Assembly: GCF_024498135.1 (NCBI RefSeq)
Contig: NZ_JANHOH010000002.1
Location: forward strand, 806,001-870,000
DNA: 64,000 nt
Source of the DNA: Mucilaginibacter aquariorum
GTDB lineage: Bacteria; Bacteroidota; Bacteroidia; Sphingobacteriales; Sphingobacteriaceae
Reading direction: 5' to 3'
Shown: positions 49,880-57,866 of the stretch, one piece after another
How the letters are laid out: the number at the start of each line of letters is the position of its first letter
How positions within the stretch are numbered: position 1 is the first letter of the stretch
Program-made: the position numbers and the translations under genes
The notes under the pieces: model-generated
What the model saw: the letters and a program-made list of their open reading frames with translations, nothing else
The model's database searches: none
What the model was told of the DNA's origin: nothing

Positions 49880-50801
49880 AACCGTTCACAAGCGGGGTCT
49901 CAAATTGATGGGTAACCGGTTTGAAATAAGTGTAGTTGCCGATGACAAACACTGGGCGGAAACTAGAATCGATATAGCTATAGCTGAGATTCAGCGCATT
50001 GAAAAACAACTTACAACATTCAGTGACGATAGCCAAACCAACCGGATAAATGCTAATGCCGGTATTGCTCCTGTTAAAGTAGACCAGGACGTATTCGATC
50101 TTATAGCGCGTTCGCTAAAGATTTCTGAATTAACGCAGGGTGCTTTTGATATTACCTATGGCTCGATTGATAAGTGCCTGTGGAATTTCGACATGAATAT
50201 GAAGGCTTTGCCTGATGTTGCGACAGCTCAAGCTTCTGTACGATTGATCAATTACCAAAACGTAATATTGGATAATGAAAACACAACCGTTTTTTTAAAA
50301 GAACAAGGTATGCGTATAGGCTTCGGCGGTATTGGTAAAGGATATGCCGCAGATAAAGCCAAGGCTATTTTGCAGCAAAACGGGGTTAAAAGCGGTATTG
50401 TAAATGCTGCTGGCGACCTGGTTACCTGGGGATTACAACCCAACGGCAAACCCTGGACGATAGCGATTGCCGACCCGGATCAGGCAGTAACACCATTTTC
50501 CACACTAAATATTAGCAATATGGCCATAGCCACATCCGGTAACTATGCAAAATATGTAGTTATTGACGGAAAAAAATATTCACATACCATTGATCCCAAG
50601 ACCGGTCTGCCGGTAAGCGGAATTAAAAGCGTTAGTATTATCAGTCCAAGCGCTGAATTCGCCGACGCCATGGCTACCCCTGTTACGGTCATGGGTGCCT
50701 ATGTAGGGCTCAATTTGATCAACCAACTGCAAAATGTAGCCTGCGTGATCATTTCAGATGACAGCAAAGTTTATACATCAAAAAACATCAATATTAAATA
50801 A
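49866..50801 (+). CDS. apbE: FAD:protein FMN transferase
   Basis: A 311-residue ApbE enzyme: MGNRFEISVVADD at the start, IGFGGIGKGYAADKAKAIL for FAD binding, AAGDLVTWG, and SGNYAKYV followed by HTIDPKTGLPVSGIKSVSI for Mg and FAD contacts. It attaches FMN to Thr/Ser of target proteins outside the cytoplasm. No classical FMN_bind target is encoded nearby, so the substrate is elsewhere or among the cassette proteins. Confidence 0.92.
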   Translation: MQAIETVHKRGLKLMGNRFEISVVADDKHWAETRIDIAIAEIQRIEKQLTTFSDDSQTNRINANAGIAPVKVDQDVFDLIARSLKISELTQGAFDITYGSIDKCLWNFDMNMKALPDVATAQASVRLINYQNVILDNENTTVFLKEQGMRIGFGGIGKGYAADKAKAILQQNGVKSGIVNAAGDLVTWGLQPNGKPWTIAIADPDQAVTPFSTLNISNMAIATSGNYAKYVVIDGKKYSHTIDPKTGLPVSGIKSVSIISPSAEFADAMATPVTVMGAYVGLNLINQLQNVACVIISDDSKVYTSKNINIK

Positions 50802-50802
50802 C

Positions 50803-51030
50803 ATGATAAAAGCCCCCCTACGTGTAATAACTCTCATTTGCGCATGCGCAATGTATAGTCTTTCATCCTGCGTCTCTGTCAAACCATACCAAAAAAACCG
50901 GCTTAATGACAGTGAAATGGACCTGACGGCGCGTAAATCGCAGAAGTTTGAACAAAGTTTTCAGCTCTATCGGGAAGGTGGGTCCGGTGCCAACGGTGGC
51001 AAAAGTGGTGGTGGTTGTGGATGTAATTAA
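50803..51030 (+). CDS. DUF4266 small lipoprotein
   Basis: A 75-residue protein with lipobox-like SLSSC (Cys about 23), the central VKPYQKNRLNDSEMDL motif of DUF4266 and a Gly/Cys-rich end (GGKSGGGCGCN). The longer ORF start at 50758 lies within apbE; ATG 50803, 1 nt after the apbE stop, starts at the signal. Function unknown. It always tends to occur with DUF3570 and ApbE genes. Confidence 0.85.
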   Translation: MIKAPLRVITLICACAMYSLSSCVSVKPYQKNRLNDSEMDLTARKSQKFEQSFQLYREGGSGANGGKSGGGCGCN

Positions 51031-51042
51031 ATAAACACTTAA

Positions 51043-52266
51043 ATGAGAAAAATATATTTAGGTGTATTGGCCATGTATATGGGCATATTGGCATCACACG
51101 CACAAACCAAACCGCAACCGGTTAAAGATTCCACTAATTATGAATCGCGAAAGCTGAAGATTGATGAGATCAATTTTGTATCGGCGTACTACCATCAAAC
51201 CGGAAATAACTCAGCCGTAACGGGAGGCGTAGGGACAGAAAAGCTGACTGATTTTGCTAATACTTTCGATCTGCAAATGTCGAAATACAGCAAAACAGGT
51301 AAAAAGCACACGTTTAATTTTGAGTTAGGTGTTGATCATTATACATCGGCCTCGTCAGACAAGATCGATCCTAACAGTGTTTCATCGGCGTCAAGCCAGG
51401 ATACCCGTATTTACCCATCTTTTAACTGGACGGTTTCCAATGATAAAACTGGGAATGCCTTTGGTCTTACTGCATCCTATTCACGCGAATATGATTATCA
51501 ATCATTCGGTGGGGGCATCAACATCACCCGTATGTCTAAAAATAAAAACACGCAGTTTGATTTTAAGGCACAGGTATTTTTAGACAAATGGAAAGTGATA
51601 TTGCCGGTGGAACTTCGGCCCCCGGGCTATGGATCAGGTTCTGAACATGAAGACAATAGACCAGTAGATTATAAGGCGCGCAATTCGTTCAGTACATCCT
51701 TTTCACTTTCACAAGTGTTAACGCAGCGTTTACAAATGGCGCTGATTGTAGAACCATCCTACCAGCATGGCTTATTAGCCACCAAGTACCAGCGGGATTA
51801 TTTTACGGATGGTTCTGTGCGGGTAGAAAACTTGCCTGATAACCGTTACAAACTCCCTATCGGGTTAAGATTTAATTACTTTTTAGATGACCACTTCGTT
51901 GTCCGCACCTTTTACAGGTATTACATGGATAATTGGGGCATAAGGGCACATACTGCCGAAGTGGAGATCCCGGTAAAATTAACCTCCTTTGTTTCGGTAA
52001 GTCCCTTTTACCGTTACAATACACAAATAGGTACCCGGTATTTCGCGCCATACGGTCAGCATGATCCGTCGGCACAATTTTACACCAGCGATTATGACCT
52101 GTCCAGCCTGCACAGCAATTTTGTTGGTGCTAATATCAGGTTGTCTCCGCCTACCGGCGTGTTTGGCAATGCACACTTTACATCGCTGGAATTACGTGCA
52201 GGGCATTATATGCGTTCAACCGGTTTAAACTCAAATATTGTTACGCTTGCGCTAAAATTTAAATAG
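51043..52266 (+). CDS. DUF3570 outer-membrane beta-barrel-like protein
   Basis: A 407-residue protein with a signal peptide (about 1-20). The mature part is rich in alternating aromatic strands typical of an outer-membrane barrel (YKLPIGLRFNYFLDDHFVVR, YRYNTQIGTRYFAPYGQHD) and ends with a barrel-type strand, SNIVTLALKFK. It is the last gene of the thioredoxin-ApbE-DUF4266-DUF3570 cassette, followed by a strong terminator. Confidence 0.85.
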   Translation: MRKIYLGVLAMYMGILASHAQTKPQPVKDSTNYESRKLKIDEINFVSAYYHQTGNNSAVTGGVGTEKLTDFANTFDLQMSKYSKTGKKHTFNFELGVDHYTSASSDKIDPNSVSSASSQDTRIYPSFNWTVSNDKTGNAFGLTASYSREYDYQSFGGGINITRMSKNKNTQFDFKAQVFLDKWKVILPVELRPPGYGSGSEHEDNRPVDYKARNSFSTSFSLSQVLTQRLQMALIVEPSYQHGLLATKYQRDYFTDGSVRVENLPDNRYKLPIGLRFNYFLDDHFVVRTFYRYYMDNWGIRAHTAEVEIPVKLTSFVSVSPFYRYNTQIGTRYFAPYGQHDPSAQFYTSDYDLSSLHSNFVGANIRLSPPTGVFGNAHFTSLELRAGHYMRSTGLNSNIVTLALKFK

Positions 52267-52398
52267 CAAGCTAAAGTACTTTCTTATCCCGGTTTAAACC
52301 TGCAAAACAGTATCGGACGATTACCGACACTCAGGATTGTTCAATCTTTAGTAGGGTCTGGAGGGCTCCATAGTATGATGCGCAAAATGGGAAGTAAA

Positions 52399-52447
52399 AT
52401 AGCCTTTAAAAGCTTCCCCTTACTGTTTTAGAGCTTTTAAAGGCTAT
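52399..52447. terminator. Perfect inverted repeat terminator after the DUF3570 gene
   Basis: 16-bp arms, ATAGCCTTTAAAAGCT (52399-52414) and AGCTTTTAAAGGCTAT (52432-52447), with a 17-nt loop. It lies between convergent DUF3570 and DUF4142 genes and may serve both. Confidence 0.65.
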
Positions 52448-52509
52448 AGTAATGGTAACGCATATGTGTTCATACAACGATTTGCCGATACACTAGTTTA
52501 CTGACTGGC

Positions 52510-53082
52510 TTACTTTAGCTTATCATTCAGTTCTTTTGCCATCATCAAATGATGCTGCAGAACGGGAACATCTTTGGTCGCAAAAGCTTTGATATCGGCA
52601 TCTTTACCATTTTTTGCTTCCTTCGAAAATTCGCTGATATCTTCTTGATGATCTCCGACCATAAAACTGATATAGGCCTTGTCGAACTCAATACCTTTTT
52701 TACTGGTTATCTCATCGATATGCTTTTGGAATTCTTCACCCGTTTGTGCAGGTATGGTGATTTTTTTATCCGAAGCCAATTTGGTTAACAATTGCTTGTC
52801 TTTGCTGTGATCCTTAATCATCGTTTCCCCAAACATTTTCACACCCGGCGTTAACGCGTGTTTCGCAGCAAACTGGCCTAATTCGGTTTCCATAGTAACA
52901 CCACTTGTGGCTTTCACCACAAATTTGCTGTCATCTTCAATTTTCTCAAGTGTTTTACTACTGTCTGCCTTCTCCTCATTAGTTTGCTCGGCAACTTTTT
53001 CACTATCTTTCCCACTGTTACTGTGACAGGCACTTAGCTATAGTAGCAAGGCGGGAATAAGAACTAAATGTTTTTTACTCAT
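52510..53082 (-). pseudogene. DUF4142 lipoprotein gene interrupted by an in-frame stop in the signal peptide
   Basis: Reading from ATG 53082 gives MSKKHLVLIPALLL, then TAG at 53040-53038, then LSACHSNSGKD in the same frame. LSAC is a lipobox, so the stop cuts a normal lipoprotein signal peptide. The rest to 52510 is an intact DUF4142 ferritin-like helical domain (ELGQFAAKHALTPGVKMFGE, MIKDHSKDKQLLTKL, FMVGDHQEDISEFSKEA). As read, only an unexported fragment could be made. Either the gene was lost recently or one base is wrong. Confidence 0.8.
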
Positions 53083-53141
53083 TATCATATGTTTTATTTA
53101 ATTTCAGTTACAAAACATCCTCTAAAAGGTTAGCATCCCCA

Positions 53142-53411
53142 TTAGGGATGGTTATAAACATATTTATTGTTAGCAATATGTATTTTAACAATTAATCCGG
53201 CATCAACAAGTTTCTTAAGTCGGCCGTAAAACGAACTTATGCTCATCTTATAGCCTTTTTTCTTAAACTCCAGCCACAGAAATTCAGCATCCTTAGGTTC
53301 AGTTAACATCTCAATAAATACAACAATCAAGTCGTTGGTCTTATTGTATTCTAATTGTTTTGTAGTTAACCGAGACTTAGATGATCTGTATGTTTGTAAC
53401 TGCCTTTCCAT
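53142..53411 (-). CDS. Small winged-helix protein resembling the Fur DNA-binding domain
   Basis: An 89-residue protein. The segment DAEFLWLEFKKKGYKMSISS followed by FYGRLKKLVDAGLI matches the shape of a Fur-family winged helix (A.elw..L...g..is..tvYr.L..L...Gli). The metal-binding C-terminal domain of Fur is missing. It lies 6 nt after the cytochrome b gene and is probably its co-transcribed regulator. Confidence 0.65.
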   Translation of the reverse strand: MERQLQTYRSSKSRLTTKQLEYNKTNDLIVVFIEMLTEPKDAEFLWLEFKKKGYKMSISSFYGRLKKLVDAGLIVKIHIANNKYVYNHP

Positions 53412-53417
53412 TAACTG

Positions 53418-54095
53418 TTAATTATGCCCACTGCCGCCATTGATCATATCAGAAACAATGCCGCTTCCTTGTTTGCGTTCCGCCAGTAAAACGCTAATAA
53501 TATGCACCGAAATAAATGCCAGTATAAGATACATGCAAAAGCCATGAACTTCTTTAACTGAATGACGAATTGATTTGTATGCCGCAAGTGCATCTTCAAA
53601 GGCAAGAAATAAGCCTGTAAAAACCATTACAACAAGCAGCAAGTAAAACATTCCATAGATGATTTTTACAGTCAACTCGTGCCTGGCAGCCTCCCTATCC
53701 TTTTTAATAGTATTGAATTGATCGTACGCACTTTTGATTTTTCGGAGAAATTTTTGATCAGCTAACTGAAAGAATTCCAGTATCAGCCTGAACGTCAGCA
53801 GGCCGGCTAGTGCATAACCAAAATAAATATGTATGCCCCACACACTATCGCTCAAAGCATGTGCTGCAGATCTTGCTTGGTCTTCAATTATCGTTACGCC
53901 TGCTTTTTTCAATTCGTCCTTCATTAATGCAGATGTAGCGTGGTCATCTGTAATAGTCGAGTTAATTAAGACTGTAGTAAGCGAGCCACTAATGACTAAA
54001 AGGTTAATCCAATGCCAGGCACGTAATGGCAAAGAGTACTTTTTATTATTTGACGGATGCTGAACATCACGGCGTGTTGGTTCTATTATTGCCAT
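53418..54095 (-). CDS. Cytochrome b561-like membrane protein
   Basis: A 225-residue protein with four main membrane helices. Candidate haem histidines lie in RAWHWINLLVISGS (first helix), SVWGIHIYFGYALAG (second), SVKEVHGFCMYLILAF and FISVHIISVLLAER (last two). This is the pattern of b561/Ni-hydrogenase b-type cytochromes, which move electrons across the membrane. Electron partner unknown. Confidence 0.8.
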   Translation of the reverse strand: MAIIEPTRRDVQHPSNNKKYSLPLRAWHWINLLVISGSLTTVLINSTITDDHATSALMKDELKKAGVTIIEDQARSAAHALSDSVWGIHIYFGYALAGLLTFRLILEFFQLADQKFLRKIKSAYDQFNTIKKDREAARHELTVKIIYGMFYLLLVVMVFTGLFLAFEDALAAYKSIRHSVKEVHGFCMYLILAFISVHIISVLLAERKQGSGIVSDMINGGSGHN

Positions 54096-54228
54096 AGTGT
54101 AATGATTAATTTAAAGGTAAAGAGGAATACTGAAGTAATACTGGAGTGGGCGATAAAACAGCGATTTATATTAATAGCGGCATATATGAGGTAATACAGA
54201 TTATATTCAGATTGTTTCCTTAAATAGC

Positions 54229-54834
54229 ATGAAAGTAAACATTATGGGATTGGGTGGCCGGGTTGAACGATCAGAAGATTATGTTAAAAAGCTGCTCAAA
54301 GAGCGGCTACCTGATGATATGTTTTTTCATAATATAAAACATACAGAATTGGTTGTCAAAGCTGTCAGGGAAATCGGATTAGCATGTAATCTAAATAAAA
54401 CAGAATCAGAAATTGTAATTGTCGCGGGCTGGTTTCATGATAGTGGTTATTGCTATACTTATGAAGGGCACGAGGAAAAAAGCAAGGCAATAGCGACCGC
54501 TTTTTTAAAGCAGTTAAATGCTGACGAAGACTTTATTCTCCATGTAACTTCCTGTATCGGGGCCACCCAAATGCCTCAGAAGCCAAATGATTTATTACAG
54601 CAGATTATCTGTGATGCAGATATGTTCCATTTGTCTCTTGATCAGTATGTATCTTATGCTGAAAATCTAAGAAAGGAATGGCATGCTAAAACAGGAAGAT
54701 CTTATTCCGAAAGGGAGTGGATACTATCAAATGTCACGATGTTAAAAAAACACAGGTATTTTACGCATTATGGCCAAAACGTATTGCAAAAAAACAAACA
54801 AAAAAACATCGACCGCATGTTAACCAGCTTATAG
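54229..54834 (+). CDS. HD-domain phosphohydrolase
   Basis: A 201-residue protein. It has the HD signature: FHNIKHTELVVKAVREIG (first His), WFHDSGYCYTYEGHEE (HD plus His) and a later IICDADMFHLS Asp. The domain hydrolyses phosphate esters, often of signalling nucleotides. It precedes a two-component pair by 41 nt and may be co-transcribed with it. ATG 54244 is an alternative start. Confidence 0.82.
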   Translation: MKVNIMGLGGRVERSEDYVKKLLKERLPDDMFFHNIKHTELVVKAVREIGLACNLNKTESEIVIVAGWFHDSGYCYTYEGHEEKSKAIATAFLKQLNADEDFILHVTSCIGATQMPQKPNDLLQQIICDADMFHLSLDQYVSYAENLRKEWHAKTGRSYSEREWILSNVTMLKKHRYFTHYGQNVLQKNKQKNIDRMLTSL

Positions 54835-54875
54835 ATAGCATCAATAGTGGTTTATTAGTTGTAAATTAAGAGACT

Positions 54876-55553
54876 GTGAAAATATTAATTGTTGAAGATG
54901 AAAAGGGCCTTCGTGAAAACATGCTGACCTATCTTAGTGAGGAAAAAAATATATGCGAAAGTTGCACCAACCTTGCAGCTGCCATTTCCAAGCTTTCCCT
55001 ATACAGCTATGACTTTGTGCTTTTAGATATTGGGCTACCGGATGGTGAAGGGTTTGAGGTGCTTCGCTATCTAAAAGATGAAATGAGAACAGAAGCGGTC
55101 ATCATCATTTCAGCAAGAAACTCTTTAGATGACCGGATTAAAGGACTCAACATCGGCGCAGACGATTACCTTACAAAACCATTTCATTTGTCTGAATTAA
55201 AAGCCAGGATAGTTGCTGTTTTCCGGCGCAAATCCACCAATAGTAATAATAAGGTAATTTTTAACGAGATAAGCATCGACCTAATCGAAAGAACAGTAAC
55301 GATAAACGGAACGGAAATCATTTTAACACGTAAAGAATTTGACATGCTTTTATATTTTGTTGCCAATAAAGGAAAAGTAATCGCTAAAACAGCCCTTGCT
55401 GAACATTTATGGGGAGACGAAATGGATATGCATGATAATTTCGATTTTATATATTCCCACATCAAAAATTTAAGAAAAAAAATCCTTGATGTTACTTCTA
55501 ACGATTACTTAAAGTCTATTTACGGTATTGGCTACAAATTTACGGATAGATGA
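54876..55553 (+). CDS. OmpR/PhoB-type response regulator
   Basis: A 225-residue protein starting with GTG. The receiver has IVEDEKGLRENM, phospho-acceptor Asp51 in LLDIGLPDGEG, and LTKPFHLSEL. The C-terminal winged helix has LTRKEFDMLLYFVANKGKV and the GIGYKF end. It overlaps the kinase gene by 4 nt (ATGA), so the two are a cognate pair. Closeness to metal genes suggests a metal or envelope signal, but this is not shown. Confidence 0.9.
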   Translation: MKILIVEDEKGLRENMLTYLSEEKNICESCTNLAAAISKLSLYSYDFVLLDIGLPDGEGFEVLRYLKDEMRTEAVIIISARNSLDDRIKGLNIGADDYLTKPFHLSELKARIVAVFRRKSTNSNNKVIFNEISIDLIERTVTINGTEIILTRKEFDMLLYFVANKGKVIAKTALAEHLWGDEMDMHDNFDFIYSHIKNLRKKILDVTSNDYLKSIYGIGYKFTDR

Positions 55554-56830
55554 AGTTAGCATCACATTATAATAAGGTTACTATTGTGGTTACGCTCTCT
55601 GTTTTAATTGTGGGTGCCGTTATTTATTATTTCGCCATCAACCACATTGCCAGAACCTTGCTTGACGACCATCTATCGGAGGAGGTTTCGGAAGTGATTG
55701 GCTATGTTAACCTAAAAAAAGAATTACCCAAACAGGTTGATTTTGATGAAGATCAAACCACTTTTGCCTTACTTAAAGACCAGCACGTTCCAACAAGATT
55801 TTACGATACCCTATACAATAATCCAAAGCTTGCAGGAACAAGAGCAGGTCGTGCTGTGGAAGGCACGATGGCATTGAATGACCGGCTTTACCGGTTTAAT
55901 ATAATTATCTCAAAAGAAAGCACAGAGTACCTGTTACAGATAATAACCACCATCACTTTAGTATTGGTACTGGGTTTATTTTTAGTTCTGTTTCTGACGA
56001 ACCGGTATTTACTTGGCGATCTTTGGAAACCATTTTATAGGATACTTGGCCAGCTAAAGGCATTTAACGTTTCTGAACCGGTAGAATTTAACCGTGTTGA
56101 AAGCAAAATTGATGAATTTGCCGAATTGGATGATGCCGTTTATCTGATGGCTAAACGTGTTAAAGGCGACTATCAAAATTTAAAACATTTCACAGACAAT
56201 GCCTCCCATGAGATGCTTACGCCTTTAGCCGTAATTACATCGAAGCTAGATACCTTTATTCAAGATGAGACATTACGAAAGGAGCAATTTGATCAAATTC
56301 AGGACATTTATAGTGCTGCAGGTAAACTGTCCCGGCTTAACCAATCGCTGTTATTACTGGTGAAAATAGAAAACGATCTGATAACTGATACCGAAGAATC
56401 AGAGCTCCAGGAAGTTATTTTAGAAAAATTAAAACAATTTCAGGAGTTACTTTCCTCGAAGGAAATAACAGTGGAAACTGCTTTAACTGTTAAGAAGCTA
56501 AAAGTTAGTAAATACCTGATTGATATCTTATTAAATAATTTGATTAGTAACGCAATCAGGCATAATTATTCTAATGGGCATATTAAAATTATATTGACCG
56601 GTTCCCATCTTGTTTTCGAAAATACAGGGTCAGCAGTTACTTTGGATTCCACCGCAATTTTCAATCGTTTTCAAAAAGGATCAGGATCAGAAGGTACCGG
56701 TCTCGGTTTAGCGATTGTAAGAAATATTTGCAAAGTATACGGATGGACTATCGATTATAAATTTGTCGATGGCTTTCACTCTTTTGAAATTGGATGGAAT
56801 CAAACTGAAATCCCGCAAGTACTTCACTAA
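55550..56830 (+). CDS. Membrane sensor histidine kinase
   Basis: A 426-residue kinase with helices at about 10-31 and 129-149 enclosing a small periplasmic sensor domain, a HAMP-like linker, HisKA with His220 in TDNASHEMLTPLAVI, and a HATPase domain (NLISNAIRHNYSNG, GTGLGLAIV). The usual HELxTPL is HEMLTPL, still functional-looking. Partner of the 54876 regulator. Confidence 0.9.
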   Translation: MKLASHYNKVTIVVTLSVLIVGAVIYYFAINHIARTLLDDHLSEEVSEVIGYVNLKKELPKQVDFDEDQTTFALLKDQHVPTRFYDTLYNNPKLAGTRAGRAVEGTMALNDRLYRFNIIISKESTEYLLQIITTITLVLVLGLFLVLFLTNRYLLGDLWKPFYRILGQLKAFNVSEPVEFNRVESKIDEFAELDDAVYLMAKRVKGDYQNLKHFTDNASHEMLTPLAVITSKLDTFIQDETLRKEQFDQIQDIYSAAGKLSRLNQSLLLLVKIENDLITDTEESELQEVILEKLKQFQELLSSKEITVETALTVKKLKVSKYLIDILLNNLISNAIRHNYSNGHIKIILTGSHLVFENTGSAVTLDSTAIFNRFQKGSGSEGTGLGLAIVRNICKVYGWTIDYKFVDGFHSFEIGWNQTEIPQVLH

Positions 56831-56983
56831 ATATCCCACGAATGATAATCCGGCTCAGGAAAAAAAATGGGTAATATCAACAAATCGTTTAAATAAATCT
56901 GACGGAGATTCTCGTTTTTCGCTTCTATCGGCGCTAAGACCTAAACAATTGTTACCTTTGCGCTCTCCATAAACTGAATAATC

Positions 56984-57322
56984 ATGAGTGAATTTGCCCC
57001 TTGTCCCGTCTGCCAATCCCCTTATACTTATGAATTGGAAGGCTTATTAGTTTGTCCTGAATGCGGACATGACTGGAAATCAACGGAAGAGCCCGCAATT
57101 GAAGAGGGCTTCCTGGTGAGAGACAGCAACGGCAATAAGCTTGAAAATGGCGATACGGTGATCACGATCAAAAACCTCCCTGTAAAAGGAAGTCCGCAAT
57201 CCATCAAAGCCGGCACTAAGGTTAAAAACATCCGCCTGGTGGACAGCGACCACAACATCGACTGTAAGATCGATGGTTTTGGCGCAATGGCGCTCAAATC
57301 AGAATTCGTTAAAAAAGCTTGA
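56984..57322 (+). CDS. PhnA/YjdM family zinc-ribbon protein
   Basis: A 112-residue protein with an N-terminal zinc ribbon, [12 protein letters not shown] and VCPECGHDW, then the YjdM core ([20 protein letters not shown] and [13 protein letters not shown]). Despite the PhnA name, a phosphonate role is not established for this family. A single gene. Confidence 0.88.
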   Translation: MSEFAPCPVCQSPYTYELEGLLVCPECGHDWKSTEEPAIEEGFLVRDSNGNKLENGDTVITIKNLPVKGSPQSIKAGTKVKNIRLVDSDHNIDCKIDGFGAMALKSEFVKKA

Positions 57323-57500
57323 TCGGGACCTGATGATTTTACGGCGCGATGCGCTATCTACCTGTATTAACGTTTTGGTCGCAATTGAGAATAATACGTG
57401 CAACTGGTTTGTTCGAAGATTATAATCAATATATAGCGATATCTTCACAAATGATTGCTGTTAATAAGCCGGGCGCTTATTATCTAAATTAAAAAACGAG

Positions 57501-57656
57501 ATGCTCAGGCACTTAGGCGCAAAACGGACTCCGAAGCATAATCTTAAACTGGCAACCCTTTTAGGATTAACTGCCGGATTTGTCAATGCAGAACGATTTT
57601 TAGGGTTTTCGGTATTGACTACCAATGTTAAATTCCGAATGCTAATGACCCAATGA
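57501..57656 (+). pseudogene. Truncated DUF1275/YoaK paralogue
   Basis: The frame gives MLRHLGAKRTPKHNLKLAT, then AGFVNAERFLGFSVLTTNV, matching residues 1-46 or so of the intact gene at 7305. After about 57630 similarity ends and a stop follows at 57654-57656. The first 17 bases are identical to the 7305 gene; the rest has diverged. So it is an old paralogue cut by deletion or insertion. Confidence 0.85.
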
Positions 57657-57866
57657 ATCTGATGTCGCAAATTTCGTACTATTTTCTAAAAATCTATTGT
57701 CCCTCTCACTGTATATTACGATGAACTTTCACTGAAATATACAGTCAAGGAATTAATGAATCCGCGGCTCAGCCGATGTAATAAATACTCGGTACGATCT
57801 TCATTTTTGATTGGTTTTAATCATGCGTTCAATTATCTTCACGTTAAACAAAATGTTTTAATCGTA

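Noticed and set aside
57756..57866. N-terminal extension of the multi-PAS kinase
   Set aside because: The extension has no domain features, and ATG 57867 lies directly before the first PAS domain.
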